From Olavius algarvensis associated proteobacterium Delta 3 (GTDB lineage: Bacteria > Desulfobacterota > Desulfobacteria > Desulfobacterales > CAFBRK01), in assembly GCA_903231505.1 (NCBI GenBank), contig CAFBRK010000216.1, positions 1 to 64,000 on the forward strand: a stretch of 64,000 bases of DNA, given 5' to 3'. Position numbers and translations under genes: made by a program. Of this stretch, positions 9,323 to 17,328 are shown in pieces. The notes beneath the pieces were generated by a model, which was not told where the DNA came from, made no database searches, and was given only the letters and a program-made list of their open reading frames with translations. The first letter of the stretch is position 1; each line of letters begins with the position of its first letter.

Positions 9323-10203
9323 AGATACTGCTTACCGGCGCCGACGGGCAACTCGGCCGCGAGGTCGTCAGACAAAGCCGTAACAGCGGCATCCATGTGG
9401 ATGCGACGGACCTCCCGGACACCGACATCGGCCGGGCCGACCATGTCCGAAGAGCTGTCGCGGAATATCAGCCGGAGCTGGTGATCAACGCCGCAGCCTA
9501 TACCGCGGTGGACAAAGCCGAGCTGGAAACCGAAATCGCCTTCCAGGTCAATGCCGGCGGGCCGAGACATCTGGCGGAGGCCTGTGGATCGTCCGGAATT
9601 CCCATGGTCCACATATCGACCGATTATGTATTCAACGGTACCCGGCAGACCCCGTATGGGGAGAATGACCCGTTAACGCCCATCGGTGTTTACGGCGTCA
9701 GCAAAGCACAAGGAGAAACGTTCGTTCGAGAGATCCTGGACCGGCACATTATCGTCCGGACATCCTGGCTATACGGCGTGTACGGGCATAACTTTGTTAA
9801 GACAATGCTTCGGCTGGGCGCTCAGCAGGAAGAAATCCGCGTGGTCGCCGATCAGCGCGGCTGCCCCACGAGTGCAGCGGACCTGGCCGCGGCCCTTCTT
9901 TCCATGATACACCAGATCGGCACCGGTGGTGTTTCGGAGTGGGGGACCTATCATTATTGCGGAAAAGGGGAAACGACCTGGTTTCACTTTGCGGAAGCCG
10001 TTTTCGAGCGGGCCAGAAGCCACACCTCCCTGGCAGTGACCCGTGTCGTACCGATCTCCACGACGGCGTTTGGAGCTCCGGCCCCAAGACCCGCCTTTTC
10101 GGTGCTTTCCTGTGAACGCATCCGTCAACGGTTCGGGATTGCCCAGCGCCCCTGGATCGACAGCCTGGACGACACCATCACCAGAATCTATACGGATCAG
10201 TAA
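9319..10203 (+). CDS. rfbD: dTDP-4-dehydrorhamnose reductase
   Basis: This NAD(P)H-dependent short-chain reductase completes dTDP-L-rhamnose. The Rossmann motif GADGQLGREV is at the N-terminus, AAYTAVDKAE follows, and the catalytic YGVSKAQGE (YxxxK) and FNGTRQTPYGE blocks are intact. Its 294 residues are standard. It ends the rfbACD unit. rfbB (dTDP-glucose 4,6-dehydratase), needed between rfbA and rfbC, is not in this window; the two SDR enzymes at 33.3 and 45.0 kb are epimerase types rather than RfbB. Confidence 0.97.
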   Translation: MKILLTGADGQLGREVVRQSRNSGIHVDATDLPDTDIGRADHVRRAVAEYQPELVINAAAYTAVDKAELETEIAFQVNAGGPRHLAEACGSSGIPMVHISTDYVFNGTRQTPYGENDPLTPIGVYGVSKAQGETFVREILDRHIIVRTSWLYGVYGHNFVKTMLRLGAQQEEIRVVADQRGCPTSAADLAAALLSMIHQIGTGGVSEWGTYHYCGKGETTWFHFAEAVFERARSHTSLAVTRVVPISTTAFGAPAPRPAFSVLSCERIRQRFGIAQRPWIDSLDDTITRIYTDQ

Positions 10204-10225
10204 CGGACGCGCTAAACCACTGCGG

Positions 10226-10280
10226 ACCATGGACCTTGAGTCAGGTTTCGGAACGGAATTCTGACAATCGCCATAGAATT
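10226..10280 (-). repeat. Short dispersed repeat A, copy near rfbD
   Basis: On the minus strand this reads CTATGGCGATTGTCAGAATT followed by CCGTTCCGAAACCTGACTC and AAGGTCCATGG. It matches the copies at 15724-15772 and 39461-39508 over about 45 bp and lies just after the rfbD stop. Confidence 0.75.
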
Positions 10281-10324
10281 TTATGGTGCGGCCGGCGGCG
10301 GTGTGAACGTCGGTTTTTAACAAA

Positions 10325-12298
10325 ATGGCACGGATGAGCGATCGGAAAACAAACCGAAAAGGCCTTCTGATCGGCGTTTTAGTCCTGACCGGCGTGCTAT
10401 GTGGTGTTGCCGTCGGGGTGCTTTTGGCCCTCTTCCATGACCTGCCGCAAATCCGTTCCCTGGAGTCCTACCGTCCGTCCGCCGTTACTCGCATTTACTC
10501 CTCGGACGATGTGTTGCTGGCGGAATTATTCCTGGAGCGGCGTCTTCCCGTACCGTTGGACCAGATACCGACGTATTTAAAAGAGGCCCTGATCGCCACC
10601 GAAGACCGGAGTTTCTACCGCCACGGTGGTGTTGATCCAAAAGGGATTGCCCGGGCCATTGTTCGGGATATTCTCGCCGGAGAATTCGTCGAGGGCGCCA
10701 GCACCCTTACCCAGCAGCTGGCAAAAACGCTTTTTCTATCTCCCCAGAAAACATTGAACCGAAAAATAAAGGAAGCGCTTCTCGCAATCCAGATCGAACG
10801 GCGATACACCAAAGATGAGATTCTCGCGCTCTACCTCAACCAGGTGTATTTCGGCAGCGGCGCCTACGGGGTGGAAGTCGCCGCCCGCAGTTTCTTCGGC
10901 AAACCGGCGAAGCAACTGACCCTGGCAGAATCCGCCCTGATCGCCGGGATGCCGAAAGCGCCGTCCCGGTATTCCCCATTGGTCAATTCGGACTTGGCCG
11001 TGCATCGCCGGAATGTGGTGCTTCGACAGATGAAGGAGGTCGGCGTTATCTCAGACACGCAGTATCGCACCGCAAGGCAGTCCCCGCTGGAATTGTCCGG
11101 TCCACGGCGTCAAAGGGAACGCGCGCCATATTTTGTCGACTATGTCACCCGGCACCTGGAACAGGAAATCGGCGCATCCATGCTCTACAAGGGAGGGCTG
11201 ACCGTACATACCTCTTTGATCTACCGTATCCAGGAAGCGGTGCGCCGGGCAATCGTGAAGGGGTTGGAAGCCATCGAACACCGGGCACGTGGCCAGGGGG
11301 GGCCGCCAAAACCGGCACTTCAGGGGGCCGCAGTGGTTCTGGACACCGCTTCAGGCGCCATTCTGGCCATGGCCGGTGGCCGGGAATATCGTGAAACCGC
11401 CTATAATCGTGCCGTTCAGGCAAAGCGTCAGAGCGGCTCGGCATTTAAACCGATCGTTTATGCTCTTGCCGTGGAGCGGGGTTTCCCGCAAAATTACATC
11501 ATCCGTGATGCGCCCGTTCTGTTTGAAAAGATGAACAACGGCAACGACTGGCAGCCTCAAAATTTTTCAACCGATTACCAGGGTGACATGACCCTGCGAA
11601 AGGCCCTGGCTACGTCGAGAAACATCCCCGCCGTTCGGCTCAATCACATGCTCGGGCCCGGATCGGCGGTTGACTTTGCACACCAGCTCGGCATCGAGTC
11701 GCCACTGGTCCCGAACCTGTCCCTGGTACTCGGCACATCCGAGGTGTCCCTGATGGAGCTGACCTCGGCCTATGCGGCGTTTGCCAATCATGGGATATCC
11801 GTCAAGCCCCATGGCGTGATCGTCGTGGTCGAGGATTCCGGAAAAATCATACTGCGGGGAAAATCCCAACGGCGGGCGGCCCTTTCCCGAGCCGGAGCGG
11901 CAGTCATGACAGACATGCTCCAGGCGGTCATCCAGGAGGGAACAGGGCGGCGAGCCCGGCGCCTGCCGGGTCCGCTGGCGGGCAAGACAGGCACCACCGA
12001 CAATTTTCGCGATGCGCTGTTTATCGGGTTTTCTCCGACACGCGCCGCCGGGGTATGGGTGGGACGGGATCTTCCGACGCCCATCGGTCCGCGGGAAACC
12101 GGTGCCCGGGCGGCGCTGCCCATCTGGATGGATGTGATGACGGAAGCCCTGGCCGGAGAGGGGCTCCAATACTTTGATATTCCGGACGATGTCGTGCGGG
12201 TCCGTATCGATCCGGAAACCGGTGCCCCTGTGGACGACCGGTCTCCAAAAGGCGTCGGCGTCCTGTTCAAACGGGGCACGGAGCCGCAAACCGATTGA
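10325..12298 (+). CDS. Class A penicillin-binding protein (PBP1a type)
   Basis: This bifunctional peptidoglycan synthase has 657 residues: a short cytoplasmic tail, one transmembrane anchor (about 14-37), a GT51 glycosyltransferase domain (about 55-230) and a transpeptidase domain (about 290-570). The GT51 landmarks are EDRSFYRHGGVD, GASTLTQQLAKTLFLS and LALYLNQVYFGSGAYG. The transpeptidase has SGSAFKP (SxxK serine), SRNIPA (SxN) and KTGTT (KTG). All three motifs are intact, so it should be active. It ends with a short tail and lacks the OB-fold insertion of long PBP1a proteins. It follows rfbD by 120 bp containing a repeat and is probably a separate transcription unit. Confidence 0.95.
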   Translation: MARMSDRKTNRKGLLIGVLVLTGVLCGVAVGVLLALFHDLPQIRSLESYRPSAVTRIYSSDDVLLAELFLERRLPVPLDQIPTYLKEALIATEDRSFYRHGGVDPKGIARAIVRDILAGEFVEGASTLTQQLAKTLFLSPQKTLNRKIKEALLAIQIERRYTKDEILALYLNQVYFGSGAYGVEVAARSFFGKPAKQLTLAESALIAGMPKAPSRYSPLVNSDLAVHRRNVVLRQMKEVGVISDTQYRTARQSPLELSGPRRQRERAPYFVDYVTRHLEQEIGASMLYKGGLTVHTSLIYRIQEAVRRAIVKGLEAIEHRARGQGGPPKPALQGAAVVLDTASGAILAMAGGREYRETAYNRAVQAKRQSGSAFKPIVYALAVERGFPQNYIIRDAPVLFEKMNNGNDWQPQNFSTDYQGDMTLRKALATSRNIPAVRLNHMLGPGSAVDFAHQLGIESPLVPNLSLVLGTSEVSLMELTSAYAAFANHGISVKPHGVIVVVEDSGKIILRGKSQRRAALSRAGAAVMTDMLQAVIQEGTGRRARRLPGPLAGKTGTTDNFRDALFIGFSPTRAAGVWVGRDLPTPIGPRETGARAALPIWMDVMTEALAGEGLQYFDIPDDVVRVRIDPETGAPVDDRSPKGVGVLFKRGTEPQTD

Positions 12299-12690
12299 TC
12301 CGCAGGTCCCAAGACAACTTTTCCGTGATCCGTCGCCCTGAACGCAGAAAAGAAAGAACGAGCCGTTACAACACTCACGTTACCTTACCCGCAACGGGGC
12401 CTATGGGAATCGGGCCGGATGGGAAAATGAGCGTTTTCATGCCGACCCACATCTGCTATGAATTGACGAGATCCACCACCTGACTGCAATCTCTCCTATA
12501 TTCGCCGGACCCCATCACGATTCGCCACGCTCCGCCGGATCTGCCGACAATTCCCGGAGCTCGGTCGTTCGCAACCGTATCCGAACCCGCCCTGTACGGG
12601 GAGGCCGGTACTGGTTTCTATTTTACCGTGCCGTCTCCGGGCGCATGTCTCACATCGCAGCAGTCCGATACCTGGGAAGGAGAACGGGCC
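12299..12690. other. Intergenic, nothing recognised
   Basis: About 390 bp follow the PBP gene without a convincing reading frame, RNA gene, terminator or repeat. It presumably carries the promoter of the cysteine-rich gene that follows. Confidence 0.45.
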
Positions 12691-13230
12691 ATGGCTGATG
12701 TCGACTTTTACCCAATCCACCCCTGGGCCGGCACCGAAAGCCCATGGACATCATCCAACAAGGCACTGGGCAGATTCATTGAACACCATCGAAGTGATCT
12801 GAAGGCGGGGCACTCCGCGGCGCAGACCATTCGGAGCCACCTGGCATCACTTTTCAATGTGATGGACGAGCTCTGCCGGAATTGCTGCCCCTGGTGTCCG
12901 GATCCCTGCTGCATCGTCAATAAGGTGTGGTTCGATTTCCGGGACCTGCTTTTTCTGCACCTGCTGAAACTACCCATACCGCCGGCGCAGCTTAATTGCG
13001 GGCACCACCAAGCCTGCCGTTACCTGGCCCATCGAGGGTGCCGGATACCCCGCATCATCCGGCCATGGGCATGCACCCGGTACCTCTGCGCAACCCAGCG
13101 AAGATTTCTCGACCGATTGGACGGCGCGGTCACATCGGAACTCCAGAGGACAACAGACACAATTCATGACTTACGGTTTGAAATGGAAATTTCCGTTTGC
13201 CGGATATGTTCGTCATGGAGGCCACCTTAA
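12691..13230 (+). CDS. Cysteine-rich protein of unknown function
   Basis: This is a 179-residue protein counted from the ATG preceded by GGGAAGGAGAACGGGCC; an in-frame upstream start at 12628 lacks such a site. Eleven cysteines cluster in the middle: C62, C65, C66, C69, C73, C74, then C93, C99, C107, C118 and C123, plus late C170 and C173. The core CCPWCPDPCC is striking and could bind zinc or an iron-sulfur cluster. It recalls the cysteine-cluster (YkgJ-like) proteins, but I cannot assign it firmly. It has no signal peptide or membrane helix. The charged helical C-terminal part could be a dimerisation segment. The downstream methyltransferase on the same strand may share its transcript. Confidence 0.65.
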   Translation: MADVDFYPIHPWAGTESPWTSSNKALGRFIEHHRSDLKAGHSAAQTIRSHLASLFNVMDELCRNCCPWCPDPCCIVNKVWFDFRDLLFLHLLKLPIPPAQLNCGHHQACRYLAHRGCRIPRIIRPWACTRYLCATQRRFLDRLDGAVTSELQRTTDTIHDLRFEMEISVCRICSSWRPP

Positions 13231-13380
13231 CAACCGCCTGTTCGGCATCCATTGCCGAATCCACCGTTCCGATCTCGAATTCCCGTATTTTGCGGGCAGA
13301 CGCTGCCGCTGTGTTGTTCTATGGATCTAGGTAGGGTATCATATGGGGAATCAGCGGTATTCCAATTTTGTGAGACAGCC

Positions 13381-14274
13381 ATGAAATGCATGTGTTGCGG
13401 TTCGGATCGGCACGCCTATCAGCGAATCAATCAAAATGAGTTTGCTACCTGCAGACGTTGCGGGTTTATGTTCTCGGACAGGGTCATAACATCTCATGTT
13501 GTCGGTCATTATCGTGACATCGATCCCCATAAAAAAGTCGCCGCAGCCAAAGGCCCCTTTTTCAAGGCTGCTCTGACACGTCTTTCAGCAGAAAACCACG
13601 ATACGGATCGATCGATCCTGGATATAGGGTGCGGGTTCGGATATTTCCTGCAACATGCCGCAAAAGAGGGATGGGTCCCATTCGGGGTAGAGATTGTTGA
13701 AGACGCCGTGGCCGCCGCCAGAGCTAGCTTGGGAAGAGATCAAATATTTCATGGGACGCTTCAGTCCGCCAATTATCCAACCAATACGTTCCATGCCGTC
13801 ACGGCATGGGACGTACTCTTTGTGGTCGACGAGCCGCTGCAGGAGATCATCGAATGTTACCGGATTTTGAAGCCGGGCAGCAGCAGCGGCATACGACTTC
13901 GAAATGTGCTCTTTGAGAAGGCGAGTTACCATGGATATCGAACAATTCAGCCTGTTGCCGGTAAGATGGGTATTAAGCGTCCTTACGTCTTTCACTCCTA
14001 CTGTTTTAGTCCGAAATCCCTCCACTATCTGTTGCACGGCGCCGGATTTGAGAACGTCCGCATTCAAAATTCGCCGTTGACCAAAGGTGATCCCTATGCC
14101 TACACGCCCTTCAGCTGGCTCACCACCTCTGCCAAGATGATAATCGATACCCTGGCAGGACGTCTGTTCTCTCTTTCAAAGGGACGTTGGATTCTTGGCC
14201 CTTCCCTGTTGGCCTGGGCAATAAAACCACTCCCCCATTCCAAGGAGAAGAGATCCGGTGACAGCGCTTCATAA
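13381..14274 (+). CDS. SAM-dependent methyltransferase with N-terminal zinc ribbon
   Basis: I start this 297-residue protein at MKCMCCGSDRHAY, which opens a CxxC...CxxC zinc ribbon (C3, C6 type pair, then CRRCGF) found in the sugar or small-molecule C-methyltransferase families. The class I methyltransferase fold follows. Motif I is DIGCGFGYFLQHAA, and the acidic and later motifs appear as VEIVEDAV, AVTAWDVLFVV and YRILKPGS. The C-terminal part resembles the SAM-methyltransferase proteins of surface-polysaccharide loci, so a sugar or lipid-linked substrate is plausible given the rfb neighbours, but that is inference. An in-frame upstream extension exists but is not protein-like. It converges with the LarA-like gene, leaving a 13-bp gap. 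Confidence 0.8.
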   Translation: MKCMCCGSDRHAYQRINQNEFATCRRCGFMFSDRVITSHVVGHYRDIDPHKKVAAAKGPFFKAALTRLSAENHDTDRSILDIGCGFGYFLQHAAKEGWVPFGVEIVEDAVAAARASLGRDQIFHGTLQSANYPTNTFHAVTAWDVLFVVDEPLQEIIECYRILKPGSSSGIRLRNVLFEKASYHGYRTIQPVAGKMGIKRPYVFHSYCFSPKSLHYLLHGAGFENVRIQNSPLTKGDPYAYTPFSWLTTSAKMIIDTLAGRLFSLSKGRWILGPSLLAWAIKPLPHSKEKRSGDSAS

Positions 14275-14287
14275 GCGGGTACAGCGC

Positions 14288-15565
14288 TCAGACCCCCCCG
14301 AATTTCAACAGGTTGCCCTCCCCGTCGAATCCCGGCCGTTTCCAGGGACCGATCCGGTCCATTCCGGAATGATCCTCAATCTCCGATGCCAGTGCCCGGG
14401 ACACCATCATGGTTTCCAGACTTTTTGTGTCCCGGATCCGAACGATCCTCGCCTTGCGCCCGCCTTCATAACCGGCGGTGCGGATGCAGGCTTCTATCGC
14501 CTGGCGGTCCGATTCAAAATGCATGGGAATGGCCGCTTTCTCCGGTGAGATGGCCGCAATGGCATTGACGTATGTTTTCTGAACATCGATGGCATCCACC
14601 AGGCGTCGGGTCGTGACATCGGCCAGGCCGATGCCGTTGGCGTTACCATCGGATTCCGGAGCCAGGTCCCGGACGAATATCCGTTTAATGTGGGGGGATG
14701 TGAAAAAATCTCCGGTGACATCCCGGTGTCGACCGGTCACATTGGAGTCCATGCCGATCCCGCTGATGTTTTTTCCGATCACATCAACGACCAGAACATC
14801 GAGAGGATCAAACGGGATGCGCGCCATCCACTCGTAAGCGTGACGCAGCAGCTGCGATTCCTCCGCGATCAATCCTTCCGGGGACACCGCCGAGACCTCC
14901 GCCAGCCGGCTGTACCCGTCCTCAATAAGCGCCAGACCAAACAGAAAATTGCCCTTTTCGACCACGGCAACCGCCCCCTCCTGGATGATTCCGAAACCGT
15001 GCCGTATCGCGGATCGATGAAATTCCGTGGCGCCGTGAACCTTCCCCAATCCAATGGTGAGCATCTTGCAGATGCCGCTCTCGATGGGCGCGCTAAATTT
15101 TGTATGGGGTTTGACCCGATTAATGACCACCAGGTGATCCGCTTCAATGGCGTCTTTTGCGCAGAACAGGTGGACATCGCCTCTGATCCGCCCAAGGGAG
15201 ATCGCCTCCATATCGGAGCATAAAGGCGCGCCCATAGCCTCTTCGGTGATTCCCAGATGGGATAAAATGGCCCTTTGGCCGTCTGCCGTGCCGCCGCCAT
15301 GGCTCCCCATGGCCGGCACCAGAAAAGGCCGGAGGCCGTGATCCTTGATCCCCTGGATGCACTGGTGAACCACCTCCGCCAGGCGATCGATGCCGCGGCT
15401 GCCCACGGCCACGGCCACGGTATCACCGACCGTGGTGCGGGCAGCGAGGGGAACGGTTGAAACGGTCCGGGAAACAGCAGCAGGCACGTCAAGTACCGGC
15501 GCCGAGTAAAGCCTCTGACGAACCGCGGCCATTTCCGGTAGTTGAATGGTGGATGTTGGGGTCAT
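14288..15565 (-). CDS. LarA-family nickel-pincer isomerase homologue
   Basis: This 425-residue protein belongs to the LarA (lactate racemase) N-terminal-domain superfamily. Typical blocks are VAVAVGSRGIDRLAEVV, LVPAMGSHGGGTADGQR, VINRVKPHTKF and the following KMLTIGLGKVHGA. In LarA, histidines and a lysine in corresponding regions hold the nickel-pincer nucleotide cofactor; the His/Lys of VKPHTK and the later VHGATEFH fit this. The substrate is unknown; these homologues act on various 2-hydroxyacids. A good ribosome-binding site (CCGAGGTGCCCC) precedes the ATG. It is a single gene, and no larB/larC/larE cofactor genes are seen nearby. Confidence 0.8.
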   Translation of the reverse strand: MTPTSTIQLPEMAAVRQRLYSAPVLDVPAAVSRTVSTVPLAARTTVGDTVAVAVGSRGIDRLAEVVHQCIQGIKDHGLRPFLVPAMGSHGGGTADGQRAILSHLGITEEAMGAPLCSDMEAISLGRIRGDVHLFCAKDAIEADHLVVINRVKPHTKFSAPIESGICKMLTIGLGKVHGATEFHRSAIRHGFGIIQEGAVAVVEKGNFLFGLALIEDGYSRLAEVSAVSPEGLIAEESQLLRHAYEWMARIPFDPLDVLVVDVIGKNISGIGMDSNVTGRHRDVTGDFFTSPHIKRIFVRDLAPESDGNANGIGLADVTTRRLVDAIDVQKTYVNAIAAISPEKAAIPMHFESDRQAIEACIRTAGYEGGRKARIVRIRDTKSLETMMVSRALASEIEDHSGMDRIGPWKRPGFDGEGNLLKFGGV

Positions 15566-15723
15566 GGGGCACCTCGGTTAGGGGATCACCGCATGGGGAG
15601 CCGAACGGTTCAGACTCGAATGAAACCCGAATATCGAATTTCGAAATCCGAAACAAATCCTAAATTCGAAAATGAAAAATAAATTCCAGGGGTGGTGACC
15701 CGTAGCGGAGATCTGATCCTCCG

Positions 15724-15772
15724 GTATAGCGATTTTCAGAATTCCGTTCCGAAGCCTGACTCAAGGTCCAGG
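15724..15772 (+). repeat. Short dispersed repeat A, full copy
   Basis: It reads GTATAGCGATTTTCAGAATT, then CCGTTCCGAAGCCTGACTC and AAGGTCCAGGG. It is nearly identical to 39461-39508 and to the inverted copy at 10226-10280. Confidence 0.8.
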
Positions 15773-15860
15773 GAACTCGAATCGAAGCGGGCCGGGGGAT
15801 GCGAGGTGAAACAAGGCGGGCTCTTTTAGATCGGTATCGTTTGAAACCACGTCTGGGATC

Positions 15861-15904
15861 ACGCATGCTCTCCATTCCGCCAGGGGACCTGGAGAACATG
15901 CGTG
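15861..15904 (-). terminator. Stem-loop downstream of the ferredoxin gene
   Basis: Arms ACGCATGCTCTCCA and TGGAGAACATGCGT pair with one mismatch around a 15-nt loop. It lies 10 bp beyond the ferredoxin stop. There is no U-run after the stem on the ferredoxin transcript, so it may protect the mRNA 3' end rather than terminate by itself. Confidence 0.4.
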
Positions 15905-15913
15905 GAATTCGGA

Positions 15914-16102
15914 TTACGTTTCCTCGATGATAATGGCGCCTTCTTCGCAAACCTCGACACAACTTTCACAGCCAAGGCATTCTTCAGCATTTACGGGCAC
16001 GGATTTGCCATCCTCCATTTCAAATACTTCCACCGGACACACATCCACGCATTCTTCGCAGCCCGCGCATTTCTCTTCATCGACAATAGGGTTGAATGCC
16101 AT
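15914..16102 (-). CDS. Small acidic 2[4Fe-4S] ferredoxin
   Basis: This 62-residue electron carrier starts MAFNPIVDEEKCAGC. The first cluster motif is CAGCEECVDVCP (CxxCxxCxxxCP). The second is CLGCESCVEVCE, with Glu instead of the usual Pro after the last cysteine. It is very acidic, as usual for cytosolic low-potential ferredoxins of anaerobes. An excellent ribosome-binding site (AAAGGAGGCTGTACTAAG) fixes the start and rules out the in-frame ATG 72 bp upstream. It is probably monocistronic, with a stem-loop behind it. Likely partners are oxidoreductases elsewhere in the genome. Confidence 0.96.
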   Translation of the reverse strand: MAFNPIVDEEKCAGCEECVDVCPVEVFEMEDGKSVPVNAEECLGCESCVEVCEEGAIIIEET

Positions 16103-16273
16103 CTTAGTACAGCCTCCTTTCTGAGTTAAACGGGTGACTCGATCACCGGGTAATTCCTGTATCGAGCAACCCATTATACCAATTACCAGGGGGAGTCAAG
16201 GCTTCAAGGAGGGTTTTTTAAATTATCTGTGTCGAGGCAAATTGTTGATTTTTTGCAATAAAATAGGTAAGTT

Positions 16274-17254
16274 TCATAAATTGCGGACTTCCATCAAAGC
16301 GAGCAGCGCAGTCTCCTTCGGCATTCCCGGAGGGGCTGCTGAATCCGGGGTGATCCAGCGCTCGACGACCGTGTCGGTCGGAACACCGGGGATCCGGTAA
16401 ACCGACAGGGACCCGACCCTCTCTCCCACCCCCGGTGCAACAGGCAATTCTGCGGCGGGCGAGGCGTCCGGGTGTGACAGCATCACCATGTAGCTGCCCA
16501 AACTCTGCCGCCATTGGTGATCAGAACCACCGCCCGGGGGGCCCGTCACGGGTATCCGCTCGAAGAAGGCAACCTGTTGGGTTTGCGGAACCGCTTCCAT
16601 CACCTCCTCTAGCACGGCGCGACTGGTGGTAACCATAACCGTTGGTCCGTCCGGCGGTGCGGGTGGTTCCAACAGAAATAGACGCGCCCAGGCATTGAGA
16701 CGATCGACGGTCATAAACGCTCCCGGATCCTGGGGTATACCGATATCCGGTGAGGATCGGCCCGCTGCTGCCGGTTCCCCCTTTAGATCCTGAAAGAGCG
16801 CCGTCTCCAACTGTTCAAAGCTTCCCAGCTCGCTTTCAAGATCCGAGATTTTAGCGTCGTACATCTGGGCCATCTGCAAAAAAATCCGGGCCTTCTGCAA
16901 TGGATCCCTCTCCGTGGGTCCACGCCCTTTGCTGATTAATTCCGATCGGATGCGGGAGATACTGGTGTCGTCGTAGAACGGGACCGAATCCGCCTGGGAT
17001 TTCAGCCAGGCTATCTCGCTGCCGCGATGCACGGTGGCCCAGTCATGAAACTGCCGCAAGACCTCTCCCATCGCATCATCGTCCCCGGCAGCGCTTCGGT
17101 CCAGCACCAGGCGGCCATCCCGCTCCGCCTGGATCATACCCCCCGGAATCTCGAGCGCCGACGGCAGCAGCACATGGATCGGTTGAAAGCAAGCATTCAG
17201 CGCTTCGAGAGCGCTGTGCGATACGAACGTGAATGGAAAAAACAGGGTTCTCAT
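16274..17254 (-). CDS. Conserved-looking protein of unknown function
   Basis: This 326-residue protein is soluble, with no signal peptide and no domain I recognise. The N-terminal 60 residues (FVSHSALEALNACFQPIHVL) look like a folded module. Residues about 120-160 (QKARIFLQMAQMYDAKISDL) predict a helical, coiled-coil-prone segment. The C-terminal half has several proline-rich turns and a hydrophobic-strand pattern (MVMLSHP, SLSVYRIPG). It ends upstream of the ferredoxin gene and begins 75 bp after the CysK/CysRS-like gene stops, so it may be the last gene of the tmk-CysK/CysRS-like transcript. Function is unknown. Confidence 0.65.
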   Translation of the reverse strand: MRTLFFPFTFVSHSALEALNACFQPIHVLLPSALEIPGGMIQAERDGRLVLDRSAAGDDDAMGEVLRQFHDWATVHRGSEIAWLKSQADSVPFYDDTSISRIRSELISKGRGPTERDPLQKARIFLQMAQMYDAKISDLESELGSFEQLETALFQDLKGEPAAAGRSSPDIGIPQDPGAFMTVDRLNAWARLFLLEPPAPPDGPTVMVTTSRAVLEEVMEAVPQTQQVAFFERIPVTGPPGGGSDHQWRQSLGSYMVMLSHPDASPAAELPVAPGVGERVGSLSVYRIPGVPTDTVVERWITPDSAAPPGMPKETALLALMEVRNL

Positions 17255-17328
17255 AAATCAGCATCCGATGTCTGCACATTATGCCGAATCGCTTCCGGCG
17301 TTTCAGAGGCGCACCGTCGCATATTGAC

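Larger units (their letters stand above)
15566..15913. other. Intergenic with repeats and a stem-loop
   Basis: This region contains AT-rich, repeat-like DNA built on TCGAATTTCGAAATCC (15630-15680), one copy of dispersed repeat A (15724-15772), and the stem-loop after the ferredoxin gene (15861-15904). No gene is apparent. Confidence 0.6.
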
